Both the position numbers and the translations under genes were made by a program. Positions 55,225 to 63,991 of a stretch of DNA of 64,000 bases are shown piece by piece. Below the pieces are notes generated by a model. That model was given only the letters and a program-made list of their open reading frames with translations, was not told the DNA's origin and did not search any database. Source of the stretch: an uncultured Bryobacterales bacterium (GTDB taxonomy: Bacteria > Acidobacteriota > Terriglobia > Bryobacterales > UBA6623); the NCBI GenBank assembly GCA_951813605.1, contig OX638379.1:542139-606138 (forward strand), in the 5' to 3' direction. Within the stretch, counting starts at the first letter, position 1. Each line of letters begins with the position of its first letter.

Positions 55225-56124
55225 ATGGCTAACGAGAGTGCGCAACCGAGAGCTTGGACTGGATGGGTCGGACTGGCCGCCGCCGTGGTCATGTCGATTC
55301 TGTGGTTCACGGCTGGCCTCTGGAAGCTTTCCGACATTTCCGGCTGGCAGCTCAAGTTGACGCAGTTGCTGATCCCGGTCAATCTGAGCCTAGTCGGGAC
55401 ATTGGCTGTCGGCGTTGCGGAAGTCACCGCCGGAGTTCTCCTTCTCCGCCCTGCTTGGCGCCGTTGGGGCGGGTGGCTGTCTTCCGCGCTGCTGGTGGGG
55501 TTCATGGCCTACATGGCAGCGAATTACCAGACCCTCCAAGGCGCGGACTGCTCGTGCTTTCCGTGGCTGGAGCGAGCCGTTGGCCCGGCCTTTTTCTGGA
55601 GCGACGCGGCAATGCTAGCGGCCTCGCTGCTCGCGGTGCGATTCTCGACTCCTCCCACGGACTTTCGACGTGCAGGTATCGCTTTGGCGGGCGTGGCAGC
55701 ATTCGCTGCAATCATGCTCGGAGTTGACCGCTTGGAACCAGAATCGGAACTCGCTTCGGTAGGGCCGATCACTGTCGACGGGGCGCCGTACGACCTAGCG
55801 GAAGGCAAGATCTTCCTGTTTTTTTTCAATCCCAGTTGCATGCACTGCCTGCATGCCGGGCAGACCATGGCGAAGTACGCTTGGCGGGTGGACTTCGTCG
55901 GCGTGCCGACACAGGACCCGGACTGGGGCCCGGGTTTCGTGGAGGACACGAGTCTGAGCGGCGTGAGGCTATCGCCCGATGTCGAGACGCTGCGGGAGAC
56001 CTTTGAATTCCAGGACGTTCCGTTCGGGGCCCTGCTTGAGGACGGCAAGGTCTTGGATCGATTGATTTTCTGGGAAGAGCCCGCGTTGAGCGACACGCTT
56101 CGGCTGCACGGCTTTATCGATTAG
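55225..56124 (+). CDS. MauE/DoxX-type membrane protein fused to a thioredoxin-like domain
   Basis: 299 residues from ATG 55225 (GGAG upstream); the 90-residue extension from 54955 has no membrane or domain signal. Residues about 12-175 form four to five membrane helices of MauE/DoxX type, with a CSC pair at 109-111 facing the periplasm. Residues about 180-299 look like an extracytoplasmic thioredoxin-like domain with FFNPSCMHCLHAG (C205, C208). The layout suggests electrons pass from the membrane core through CSC to CMHC, as in DsbB/MauE-like disulfide systems. The target is unknown. The next gene begins 35 bases downstream. Confidence 0.78.
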   Translation: MANESAQPRAWTGWVGLAAAVVMSILWFTAGLWKLSDISGWQLKLTQLLIPVNLSLVGTLAVGVAEVTAGVLLLRPAWRRWGGWLSSALLVGFMAYMAANYQTLQGADCSCFPWLERAVGPAFFWSDAAMLAASLLAVRFSTPPTDFRRAGIALAGVAAFAAIMLGVDRLEPESELASVGPITVDGAPYDLAEGKIFLFFFNPSCMHCLHAGQTMAKYAWRVDFVGVPTQDPDWGPGFVEDTSLSGVRLSPDVETLRETFEFQDVPFGALLEDGKVLDRLIFWEEPALSDTLRLHGFID

Positions 56125-56159
56125 GCAATTGTCTGCGCGGCAGACCGAGCCGATCCGCC

Positions 56160-56777
56160 GTGGAAGACTATCATGGCGGTTTGGCGCTGCCGCAGACAAT
56201 TCCCTGCAAGGTCAGCTCCGAGTCCGCCGGTTACGTGACGATGAGCGCGGTAGCTCGGAGCGACTTGCCTGTGGAGGAATTAGCCTCCAAGATCCTTGGC
56301 GTTTGCGGGAAGAACCAAGTCCGCGTCGCAAGCATCCTCGCGCGGGGCTCGCTCGTTAGCGGCGATACACGCTACCGCTGGGCACCGATTGCGGTGTCCT
56401 CCGGGGACTTAGCTGCCCTCTTGGAGCGATTCCCTGACCACGATCCGCAGCGCGTCTTCGATGCAGCGAGCTGCATGCGAATGGCATTTCGGGGCCAGCG
56501 CGGGGAATTCGAGATTACCCGTGACGCGGGACGGCAGAAGAGGCTGTTCCGGAGAAAGGTTTTTTGGGACGAAGCTCTTGACCTGATCCAGCCGCTTGCG
56601 CCTCGTTGCGAGCGCTATTCGTACTCGGACAAGGCGGACGTGTTCACCGTTGATCTCCCACTTGCAGCTCTCGAATGCCTCCGCGGACTCGGCGCGCTGT
56701 TGCGTTTCAGTTCTCTCGAGACGCAGCTCCGGGCGCTCCGCTCCGCTCGGATAGCGCTCTACCTGCGAAGAGACTAG
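56160..56777 (+). CDS. Unknown protein, possibly DNA/RNA- or signal-related
   Basis: 205 residues from GTG 56160 (ATG 56241 is a possible shorter start). No signal peptide or membrane segment. The body is basic and even in composition (LASKILGVCGKNQVRVASILARGSLVSGDTRYRW, RAFRGQRGEFEITRDAGRQKRLFRRK). I do not recognise a family. It follows the redox fusion gene by 35 bases on the same strand and may be co-expressed. Coding looks real because the frame is long and shares codon use with its neighbours. Confidence 0.6.
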   Translation: MEDYHGGLALPQTIPCKVSSESAGYVTMSAVARSDLPVEELASKILGVCGKNQVRVASILARGSLVSGDTRYRWAPIAVSSGDLAALLERFPDHDPQRVFDAASCMRMAFRGQRGEFEITRDAGRQKRLFRRKVFWDEALDLIQPLAPRCERYSYSDKADVFTVDLPLAALECLRGLGALLRFSSLETQLRALRSARIALYLRRD

Positions 56778-57286
56778 ATGCTCGCGTTCCGTCCCGTCGC
56801 CACGCTTGGACTCTGCCGGCACGGCGAGGGACAGGATCCGGATGGTGAGGACGGGGCGTATCGGTGCCGCTTCCGTAGTCGTCTGGGCGCCTAGAAGCAG
56901 TCAGGCATTGTGGCCCCACCGGATGCCCCGGCGTCCGTCGACGGCATGATTCTCTTCTTAACGCCAGCCATGAGAGTCTCTGCACGGGCCGTGCCGCCTG
57001 GTCCACCATGTTTTGTCGTGGAAAGGAAGCTGCCTCTGCGGCAAGCCTTCGCGTGATCGATGCACGTAGACAATGCAGTCAGCTTGGGATACCGATTCGC
57101 CTTGGGGGGCGTACTCTTCGCTGGCTTTGGTCAGTGCCTGAAGTTCAGCTGTCGAGACGGAACGTGACCTTGTCCGAGCAGCAGAGGAAAGCCGGAATTC
57201 TCCGTTTGCCTCGAAACGCGAATCCGGGGATTTACCGCCGTCCCGGCCTCAAATTGCGCTAGCATGATCAGCAGGAGTTCCAACCT
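56778..57286. other. Spacer before the Tat-exported oxidoreductase
   Basis: 509 bases. No recognised gene: a frame at 57008-57262 is arginine-rich with no family. The end holds AGGAG about 9 bases before the ATG at 57287. Confidence 0.4.
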
Positions 57287-58591
57287 ATGACATCAGAGAA
57301 AACCATCAGAAGAAGAACTTTCGTCAAGGCCGCCGCGGCAGCCGCTCCGGCCACAGCATTCGCCGCCAGTAGCAGCGTCATCGGTGCCAACGACCGGATT
57401 CGCGCAGCGGTTCTCGGAGTCAACGGCCGCGGCCAGAGCCACATGTACGGCCTACAGCCGATCAAGAACGTGGAGGTCGCGACATTTGTCGATCCAGATC
57501 TGGAGATCGCTCGCAAGCGTGCCGGAGAGTTCGAGCAGAAGCACGGCCAGCGTCCGAACGTGGTCCAAGACCTTCGCCAGGTCATCGAGGACAAGGACAT
57601 CGATGTCATCACGATTGCGACACCAAACCACTGGCACACGCTGGCGGCCATCTGGGCGTGCCAGGCAGGAAAGGACGTGTACGTCGAGAAACCCGCGACA
57701 CACACTTTCAACGAGGGGCTGAGCCTCGTCGCCGCTGCCAAGAAGTACAACCGCATCGTGCAGCACGGCGTCCAGTTGCGCAGTTCGGAAGCGATTCGCG
57801 AAGCCGTGCAGAAGATGCGCGACGGCGCGATCGGCGACGTTTACATGGGCCGCGCGACCATCTTCAAGTGGCGTCCGCCCCTTGAAGCGGCCCCGGACGA
57901 GAAGCCGCCGTCTACTCTCGATTACGACCTCTGGGTAGGTCCCGGCAAGTGGCGGCCCTATTCGAAGCGGCACGTCCATTACAACTGGCACTGGACGTGG
58001 GACTTTGGCAACGGCGAGATCGGCAACCAAGGCATTCACGAGCTCGACATGCTCCAGTGGGGACTGGGCGTGACGCTTCCCGACGAGGTCGTATCGTCCG
58101 GCGGCCGCTACATTTGGGACGACCACCGCGAGACGCCCGAGATGCTGACGACCCTCCTGCAATTCAAGAAAGAGCGCAAGATGGCAGAGGTCGCCGTCCG
58201 CTTCTGGCACTCGAATCACGAGACGCGTTCGGCGAACGGCAACATCTTCTACGGCTCGGACGGGTACCTGGTGGTGTCCGGCTACACCAAGTGGGAGATC
58301 TACCGCGGTCGCAAGCCCGAGCTGGTCGACAGCGGACAGGCTCCGACCAAGCACTACGAGAATTTCATCAAGGCCGTTCGCAGCCGCAAGACCGAGGACC
58401 AGAACGGTCCCGTCGAGAGTGCTCACCACGGGGCAGCGTTGGCGCACCTCGGCAACATTGCCTTCAAGCGCGGCAAGTTGCTGAAATTCGACCGCGAAAC
58501 CAACAGCTTCAAGAACGACAAGAAGGCGAACGCGATGCTCAGCAAGTCCTACCGTGAGGGCTTCGAGGTTCCGTCGCCCGAGAACGTCTAG
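57287..58591 (+). CDS. Tat-exported Gfo/Idh/MocA-family oxidoreductase
   Basis: 434 residues. A twin-arginine signal (IRRRTFVKAAAAAAPATAF) predicts export with bound cofactor. The Rossmann fold carries VLGVNGRGQSHMYG; the catalytic EKP is in KDVYVEKPATHTFNEG, and GNQGIHELDMLQWGLG has the active-site histidine. Exported members of this family occur widely in planctomycetes and acidobacteria and act on sugars or glycans, with tightly bound NAD(P); the substrate is unknown here. It stands alone between long spacers. Confidence 0.9.
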   Translation: MTSEKTIRRRTFVKAAAAAAPATAFAASSSVIGANDRIRAAVLGVNGRGQSHMYGLQPIKNVEVATFVDPDLEIARKRAGEFEQKHGQRPNVVQDLRQVIEDKDIDVITIATPNHWHTLAAIWACQAGKDVYVEKPATHTFNEGLSLVAAAKKYNRIVQHGVQLRSSEAIREAVQKMRDGAIGDVYMGRATIFKWRPPLEAAPDEKPPSTLDYDLWVGPGKWRPYSKRHVHYNWHWTWDFGNGEIGNQGIHELDMLQWGLGVTLPDEVVSSGGRYIWDDHRETPEMLTTLLQFKKERKMAEVAVRFWHSNHETRSANGNIFYGSDGYLVVSGYTKWEIYRGRKPELVDSGQAPTKHYENFIKAVRSRKTEDQNGPVESAHHGAALAHLGNIAFKRGKLLKFDRETNSFKNDKKANAMLSKSYREGFEVPSPENV

Positions 58592-59130
58592 GATGTAATT
58601 CGAACCCCTCGGGTCTCGAGACCATCGCGAGAAGGACTGCCGGTTCAGCTTAGGCCCTCGGGCGTGCGGGGCACGTCAGCTAGTCGCTGGCGACTTCCAC
58701 TGGAACGCCAGGCTCGCAGGGAGCCGTTCTCCGCTCCCTTCAGCGAACGCTGGCACAGTTGGTGACACTTTCCGCGAATCGAGGAACCCAATGGGATGCT
58801 TCCGCCGGCGCTGGGCCGGCGGCTAGCTCAGATCACGTTCATGGTCTTCATGATCGCTCCAGCAGTTCTCCGGGGCCAAAAACGAGAAGCTCAGATTCGA
58901 GCGCCAGTCAGTCCCAGACTTGACCCATGAACCAAAGCTCCGCAGTTGCGCACTTGCCATTCTGGCTGTAATGTGTTGGCATACAACAGCTTACAGATCA
59001 AGATCGCCACTGCGGAGCAGCGGGAACTCTCGCCCGTCAGGTCCGCCCGCTAGTTACTCCAACTGCTGATTCTTTAGGAAGTTGCGGCGGTTCGTCGTGG
59101 ACCAACTGCGTACTCTGGTATGAACTAGGC
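58592..59130. other. Spacer after the exported oxidoreductase
   Basis: 539 bases with no recognised gene. It contains the hairpin at 58802-58822. AT-richer sequence lies near 58960-59010. Confidence 0.4.
58802..58822. repeat. GC-rich hairpin
   Basis: CCGCCGGC and GCCGGCGG form a perfect 8-bp stem with a GCTGG loop, 210 bases after the oxidoreductase stop. There is no T-tract. It could be a REP-like element, but I saw no second copy. Confidence 0.3.
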
Positions 59131-59481
59131 GTGGCAATTGAGTCCGTCACACTGCCGGCGACGAGCGGCGGGACCCCGCCCTTTACCTAGCACCTCGACC
59201 CTGCACGTCCACCCGGGCAGCGGCGCGAGCGCGCCGGCATTCGGGTACAAGGTGGTCGTCGAGGATCGAGATGTGGACGGCATTGCGGCAACGACTGGGT
59301 AGCTGGGACTTGCGGGCGGGAGGAGTATGGCGAGGGTAGCGGGCATCGGGGCCGATCCGGCGTATCCCGGGCACGCGGACCAGGCGGGGCAGAACGTGGA
59401 CGGGGCGCACGGCGACGAGGGGCCGCTCATCAGCCGGCCGGCGATCGGGCTAAACCCTTGCGCCGGCGCGATCTATGCGGT
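59131..59481 (+). pseudogene. Remnant of an Ig/cadherin-like repeat protein (He_PIG plus related repeat)
   Basis: One frame from 59131 reads IESVTLPATSGGTPPFT, stop (TAG at 59188), HLDPARPPG, which is a He_PIG-type motif with Tyr turned into stop. A second frame (codons in phase with 59192) continues with YKVVVEDRDVDGIAATTG, stop (TAG 59300), LGLAGGRSM, DPAYPGHADQ and NVDGAHGDE, then RPAIGLNPCAGAIYAV, the pattern of the large bacterial surface-adhesin repeat that ends in a new repeat start. A frameshift and at least two stops make it dead. About 115 codons remain of what is usually a protein of thousands of residues. Confidence 0.62.
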
Positions 59482-59549
59482 GATCCCAAAGTCGAGCCGG
59501 TGGCGCGCCTTCGACCGAAGAGGAAACGAGAATCGGTCGCAATCTGCCT

Positions 59550-60191
59550 TCAGTGGCATCCCATGCAGGCGAAGTTGCGTCCATGGCAGGGTAGGCACGA
59601 GGGCTTGTCCAACGCGATCTTGCCGGTTGAGTGCAGGTCAATGAACTCCCTCGTGTGGTCTGAGGGCATCAGGTCCACATTCGTGACGTGGCATTCCTTG
59701 CATGTAAACGGATTGTCGATCTTGGGATGGCAGACGATGCAATCCCCCATCATCGGCATGTGCTTTGACGAGTCCGCCGCTAGGCTCTCCTCGAGCCCGC
59801 GGTGGCAGGCGGAGCACGAGTTGCCGCTCTCGAGAAAGCGCCGTGCGTCGCCCGGCTTGCCGAAATAGTTGCCGGTGTCGATTGCCGTGGCAATTAGCGG
59901 GGCGATGGCACCAAGACCGAGGTGAAACGAGTGGTTGAAGCGATAAGTGCGGCCAGGAGCTTGGCGCTGGGTCAGCGGGGACACGTCGATTACTGGCGCG
60001 GTCTCCCCGTTGTGGCAAGCTCCGCATACCTGGCCGTCCGGAAGCAGGTTGTCCTTGGCATCTTGACTTGTGGAGGCTGTTGCATGGCAGGTCTGGCAAT
60101 CGAGACCCATTTCCAGATGCGGCTGGTGCGGGAACGCCCAATCCTGCGCGGCCAACGGTAGAGCGAGCGCGGTGAAGAGGACCGCCTTCAC
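59550..60191 (-). CDS. Seven-heme c-type cytochrome, exported
   Basis: 213 residues from GTG 60191, overlapping the uvrA stop (GTGA). A signal peptide (1-15) is followed by seven CxxCH sites at residues 32, 56, 126, 151, 164, 199 and 209; the last ends the protein. Extra histidines (HQPHLEMG, NHSFHLG, SSKH) are placed to be distal ligands. The long heme-free stretch between sites 2 and 3 is a possible second domain. It resembles the cytochrome c3/c7-like and class III multiheme proteins used in periplasmic electron transfer. A longer frame from 60326 lies in uvrA and is rejected. Confidence 0.87.
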   Translation of the reverse strand: MKAVLFTALALPLAAQDWAFPHQPHLEMGLDCQTCHATASTSQDAKDNLLPDGQVCGACHNGETAPVIDVSPLTQRQAPGRTYRFNHSFHLGLGAIAPLIATAIDTGNYFGKPGDARRFLESGNSCSACHRGLEESLAADSSKHMPMMGDCIVCHPKIDNPFTCKECHVTNVDLMPSDHTREFIDLHSTGKIALDKPSCLPCHGRNFACMGCH

Positions 60192-63016
60192 ATTAGAACC
60201 TCTTGCAAGTACCGGGCAGTGTGGGACTCGGCGCAAGTGGCGACGTCTTCCGGCGTGCCTTCGGCGACAACGCGGCCGCCGCCGTCGCCACCCTCTGGGC
60301 CGAGATCGATGATCCAGTCTGCACACTTGATTACATCCAGGTTGTGCTCGATCACGATCAACGTGGCCCCCTTCTCGACTAGCGTATCGAACGTCAGCAG
60401 CAGCTTCTTGATGTCATCGAAGTGCAGGCCCGTTGTTGGCTCGTCGAAAAGGAACAGAGTGTCCTTCGTCTGCGTGTCCGAGATGTGCAGCGCTAGCTTC
60501 AGGCGCTGCGCCTCGCCTCCCGACAGTTGCGTCGCGGGCTGGCCGAGACGAATATAGCCCAAACCGACTGCGGGCAAAACCGCCAGCCTCTTGACTATGC
60601 GAGGAGAGTCCGCGAAGAATCGCAGCGCCTCGTCGACAGACATCTCGAGCACCTCGCAGATGTTCTTGCCTCGGTAGGTGATGTCGAGGGTCTCGGACCG
60701 GTAGCGCCTGCCTTCGCAGTCCTCGCACGGCAAGTCGATATCCGCTAGGAACTGCATGTCGATGGTTTGCTTGCCCGAGCCGTTGCATGTGTCACAGCGT
60801 CCTCCTACCACGTTGAACGAAAAGTACGAGGGTTTCAGGCCGCGCCGACGGGCCTGCACGGTCTTCGCGAATAATGCCCGAATCTCGTCGAAAGCCTTCA
60901 GATAGGTAGCAGGCACGGAGCGCGATGTGCGCTCGAGCAGCGCCTGGTCGATCAGAATCACGTCGCGCAGCGCCTCGTATCCGGTCACTGCCTTGCATTC
61001 CACGTTCCGGGGCAATTCGAAATGGAGGTGGTTCTTGTGATGGATCGCGCTTCGGAGGCTACGGTGCACTATGTCGTGCATGAGTGTCGATTTGCCCGAC
61101 CCGGACACCCCGGTCACCACGGCCAGCAACCCGAGGGGGATCTCGATATCAATGTTCCTCAAGTTGTGCCGCGTGGCACCCTTGAAGCGGAGCATGCTAT
61201 CTCCTCTGGGCTCCCTTCGTGACTTGGGCACGGGGATTGAGGCTCGGCCGCTGAGATACTGGCCCGTTAGAGACCCGTTGCGGACCTGAATCTCCCCGTA
61301 GGTCCCGCTGAAGACCACTTCGCCGCCATGCTCACCCGCGGCCGGTCCCAAATCGACCAAGTGGTCAGAGGCGCGCATCATTTCGTGATCGTGCTCTACC
61401 ACGAGGATCGTGTTGCCGAGTTCGCGCAGCTGCTTCAGGATGCCGATCAGCTTGCCCGTGTCGCGGCTGTGCAAACCGATCGAAGGCTCGTCTAGCACGT
61501 AGCACACCCCGACGAGGCGCGAGCCGAGCGAGCTCGCCAGTTGGATGCGCTGTGCCTCGCCTCCCGAGAGGGTGGAGGCAAGGCGGTCGAGCGTGAGGTA
61601 TTGCAGCCCGACATCGTTCAGGAACCGCAGCCGGTTCTTGATCTCGATCAGCAAGCTAGCGGCTATCTTCCCCTCGGCTCCCTCGAGTTTCAAGTTCTCG
61701 AAGAACTCGAGAGCACTGCTCAACGAGCGGTTCAGCACCTGGTCGATTGACTCCCCTCCCACCCGGATGTGAAGAACTTCTTGCGAGAGGCGCGTCCCTC
61801 GGCATTTCGGGCAGCGAACGTGCCGGCGCCATCGAGAGAGCAATGCAGCGATGTGCGGCTTCCACTTCTTGTGTTCGAGGGCGCGAATGAAACCGCGGAT
61901 CCCGCCGTAACCCTTGCGGCCCTCCTCGATCACGATCCGATGAGCCGCGCTGAGGTGTCGGTAAGGGACGTCTACCGGGATGCCGTCCTGCTGTGCCACC
62001 TTGAGCATGCGCCTCTTGTAGGCCGAGTACTTCTTCTGCCACGGCTTGACCGCCCCCTGCCGGAGGGAGAGATCCGGGCGGCTGACGATCAAGTCCATCG
62101 CGTACTCTGTGACCTTCCCGTAGCCCTCGCACTCGCTGCACGCGCCGTAATAGGAGTTGAAGCTGAACATGCGCGGTTCCGGACGTCTGAACTCGAGGCC
62201 GCACTTGCGACACTCGAACTTGCTGCTGTAGCGCAGGTGCTCGCCAGAGTCCCTAGCCTGCTGGAAGCGCACCTCACCGCACTCGCCGTATGCAATCTCC
62301 ACTGAGTCGACGACTCGTTCGCGAATGTCGGGGCCGATTGCAATCCTGTCCACCAGCACATAGACCGTCTGCTCGAAATTGATATCCAGCAGGGATTCCG
62401 GCGTTGAGAATTCGAACACCTGTCCGCCTTGGTACAGGCGGTTGAAACCGCGCTCCCTGAGTTGGGCGAGCCTGGCCTTCAGCGGACTGTCGTAGTCCGC
62501 GTAGCGATCGTCGTACAGTAGAACACCCCAATTGGTGTCCTTGGCGCCAGCGGGAAACAGCACATACCAGCGCGAGCCCGCCTCCAGAGCGAGCACTTGG
62601 TCAGCGACGGTGTCGACGCCGTCGCTGGTGACGTGCCGACCGCACTGGATGCAGAAGGTCCGGCCCGCTCGCGCGAACAAGAGGCGCAGGAAATCGTGGA
62701 TCTCGGTTGCGGTAGCGACCGTGGACCGGGGATTCCTAGTAGTGTTCTTCTGCCGGATCGCGACGGTCGGCGCGACCCCGAGCACCTCGTCCACGTCGGG
62801 CCGATCCATGCGCTCGAGGAATTGCCTGGCATAGGAAGAAAGCGATTCAACGTACCGTCGGCGGCCCTCGGCGAAGACGATGTCGAATACCAGCGAGGAC
62901 TTGCCGGAACCCGAAACGCCAGTTACCACGGTCAGCTGGTTATGGGGGAGCCGAAGGTCTATGTTCTTTAGATTGTGGACCCGCGCGCCGCGGATTTCTA
63001 GGTATTCCTCTGGCAC
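60188..63016 (-). CDS. uvrA: Excinuclease ABC subunit A
   Basis: 942 residues from GTG 63016. A damage-recognition ABC ATPase of nucleotide excision repair. The first Walker A is GVSGSGKSS (33-41), the second GVSGSGKST near residue 635. The two LSGGEAQR signatures and Walker B-type LLDEP/VLDEPSIGLH blocks are present. Zinc cysteines are in CIQCG, the CRKCGLEF/CSECEGYG pair, and the C-terminal CDTCNGSGKQT and CEDCEGRRY module. Length and motif order are the standard single-copy UvrA. The cytochrome gene overlaps its stop by four bases. Confidence 0.96.
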   Translation of the reverse strand: MPEEYLEIRGARVHNLKNIDLRLPHNQLTVVTGVSGSGKSSLVFDIVFAEGRRRYVESLSSYARQFLERMDRPDVDEVLGVAPTVAIRQKNTTRNPRSTVATATEIHDFLRLLFARAGRTFCIQCGRHVTSDGVDTVADQVLALEAGSRWYVLFPAGAKDTNWGVLLYDDRYADYDSPLKARLAQLRERGFNRLYQGGQVFEFSTPESLLDINFEQTVYVLVDRIAIGPDIRERVVDSVEIAYGECGEVRFQQARDSGEHLRYSSKFECRKCGLEFRRPEPRMFSFNSYYGACSECEGYGKVTEYAMDLIVSRPDLSLRQGAVKPWQKKYSAYKRRMLKVAQQDGIPVDVPYRHLSAAHRIVIEEGRKGYGGIRGFIRALEHKKWKPHIAALLSRWRRHVRCPKCRGTRLSQEVLHIRVGGESIDQVLNRSLSSALEFFENLKLEGAEGKIAASLLIEIKNRLRFLNDVGLQYLTLDRLASTLSGGEAQRIQLASSLGSRLVGVCYVLDEPSIGLHSRDTGKLIGILKQLRELGNTILVVEHDHEMMRASDHLVDLGPAAGEHGGEVVFSGTYGEIQVRNGSLTGQYLSGRASIPVPKSRREPRGDSMLRFKGATRHNLRNIDIEIPLGLLAVVTGVSGSGKSTLMHDIVHRSLRSAIHHKNHLHFELPRNVECKAVTGYEALRDVILIDQALLERTSRSVPATYLKAFDEIRALFAKTVQARRRGLKPSYFSFNVVGGRCDTCNGSGKQTIDMQFLADIDLPCEDCEGRRYRSETLDITYRGKNICEVLEMSVDEALRFFADSPRIVKRLAVLPAVGLGYIRLGQPATQLSGGEAQRLKLALHISDTQTKDTLFLFDEPTTGLHFDDIKKLLLTFDTLVEKGATLIVIEHNLDVIKCADWIIDLGPEGGDGGGRVVAEGTPEDVATCAESHTARYLQEVLM

Positions 63017-63078
63017 GGGTCGGGAGTCCCGTTAACTGTGGGGGAGTTAGGTCTCGGCGAGCGTTCCGCGACGATTCC

Positions 63079-63084
63079 ATTATA
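63079..63084 (-). promoter_or_regulatory. Putative -10 element of uvrA
   Basis: TATAAT (reverse strand) 63 bases upstream of the uvrA start. No good -35 is visible, and no LexA-box-like palindrome was found next to it. Confidence 0.4.
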
Positions 63085-63241
63085 GGCCCGGCGCCGAATG
63101 CCGGAGCGAGGCCCCTCGGGTTCGTCGGCCGCTGAGCCGACTGCGGAGGCCGAGCAAAGCTCGGAGGTGCCATTAATCGGGCGCTACACTAGAGGGGGCG
63201 CGGCGAGTGATCGTGCACGGCCGCGGGGAGGAAACAAACCG

Positions 63242-63991
63242 ATGAGACGATTGATCACACTGGCTGTTGCAATCTTGGTGTGCGTTGCCGGCCTTTACGC
63301 GCAGGCGCCGCAGTTCAAGTCGCAGGAAGAGGTCGACGCCTTCATGCTGGTCCAGGGTGCTGCGACCGTTGAGCAACGCGCTAGCGCTGGTGTCGACTTC
63401 ATCGCGAACTACCCCGAAAGCGAAGCGGTCGGACTGGCTAGCTACATGGTCATGCTCTCCTACCAGCAACTGAACGACTTCGATAACATGCTGCTGTACG
63501 GGGAGATGGTGCTGGACACCGACCCAGCACCGGGAGTTAAGACTGGCACGCTGATCTCGCTGGCGAACGCGATCCCCACGCGGACTCGCGAGTTCGACCT
63601 CGATAAGGAAGAGAAGCTCAACAAGGCGGAAGACTTCGCCAAGCAGGCGATGAACTTGATTCCGACAATTCCGAAAATGGATCCCAATATGACCGACGAC
63701 CAGTGGCTCGAGACCAAGATGGACTTCATGTCGCAGTGCCACGAGGCGATTGGATCGGTGATGATCAAGCGCCAGGACTATCCCGCAGCCGAGGCCTCTA
63801 TGCGCAGGGCATTGGAGATGTCTCCCGATCCTGCGCCTTACACGATGTACCAGCTAGCCACGGCGCTTTCCAGGCAGGGCAAGAACGAAGAGGCCGGGGA
63901 GCTAGCGGACCGATGTACGGCAGGTGGAGGGTTCCCGACCTCGGGCGCTTCCGACATGTGCGCCCAACTCAAGCGCAGCCTGGCGAACTGA
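63242..63991 (+). CDS. Exported TPR-like protein
   Basis: 249 residues from ATG 63242, with GGGGAGGAAAC upstream; the extension to 63098 has no signal. A signal peptide (1-21, cut after YAQA) is followed by helical pairs of TPR character along residues 30-245 (ASAGVDFIANYPESEA, NMLLYGEMVL, DYPAAEASMRRALEM). It is probably a periplasmic protein-interaction module. No catalytic motif was seen. It is divergent from uvrA, about 225 bases apart. Confidence 0.8.
   Translation: MRRLITLAVAILVCVAGLYAQAPQFKSQEEVDAFMLVQGAATVEQRASAGVDFIANYPESEAVGLASYMVMLSYQQLNDFDNMLLYGEMVLDTDPAPGVKTGTLISLANAIPTRTREFDLDKEEKLNKAEDFAKQAMNLIPTIPKMDPNMTDDQWLETKMDFMSQCHEAIGSVMIKRQDYPAAEASMRRALEMSPDPAPYTMYQLATALSRQGKNEEAGELADRCTAGGGFPTSGASDMCAQLKRSLAN

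Noticed and set aside
57452..58447. 331-residue minus-strand frame opposite the exported oxidoreductase
   Set aside because: Mirror frame of a strongly supported gene; no start signal or domain.
58802..58822. REP-type repeat family
   Set aside because: Only one copy was noticed in the window, so a repeat family cannot be claimed.
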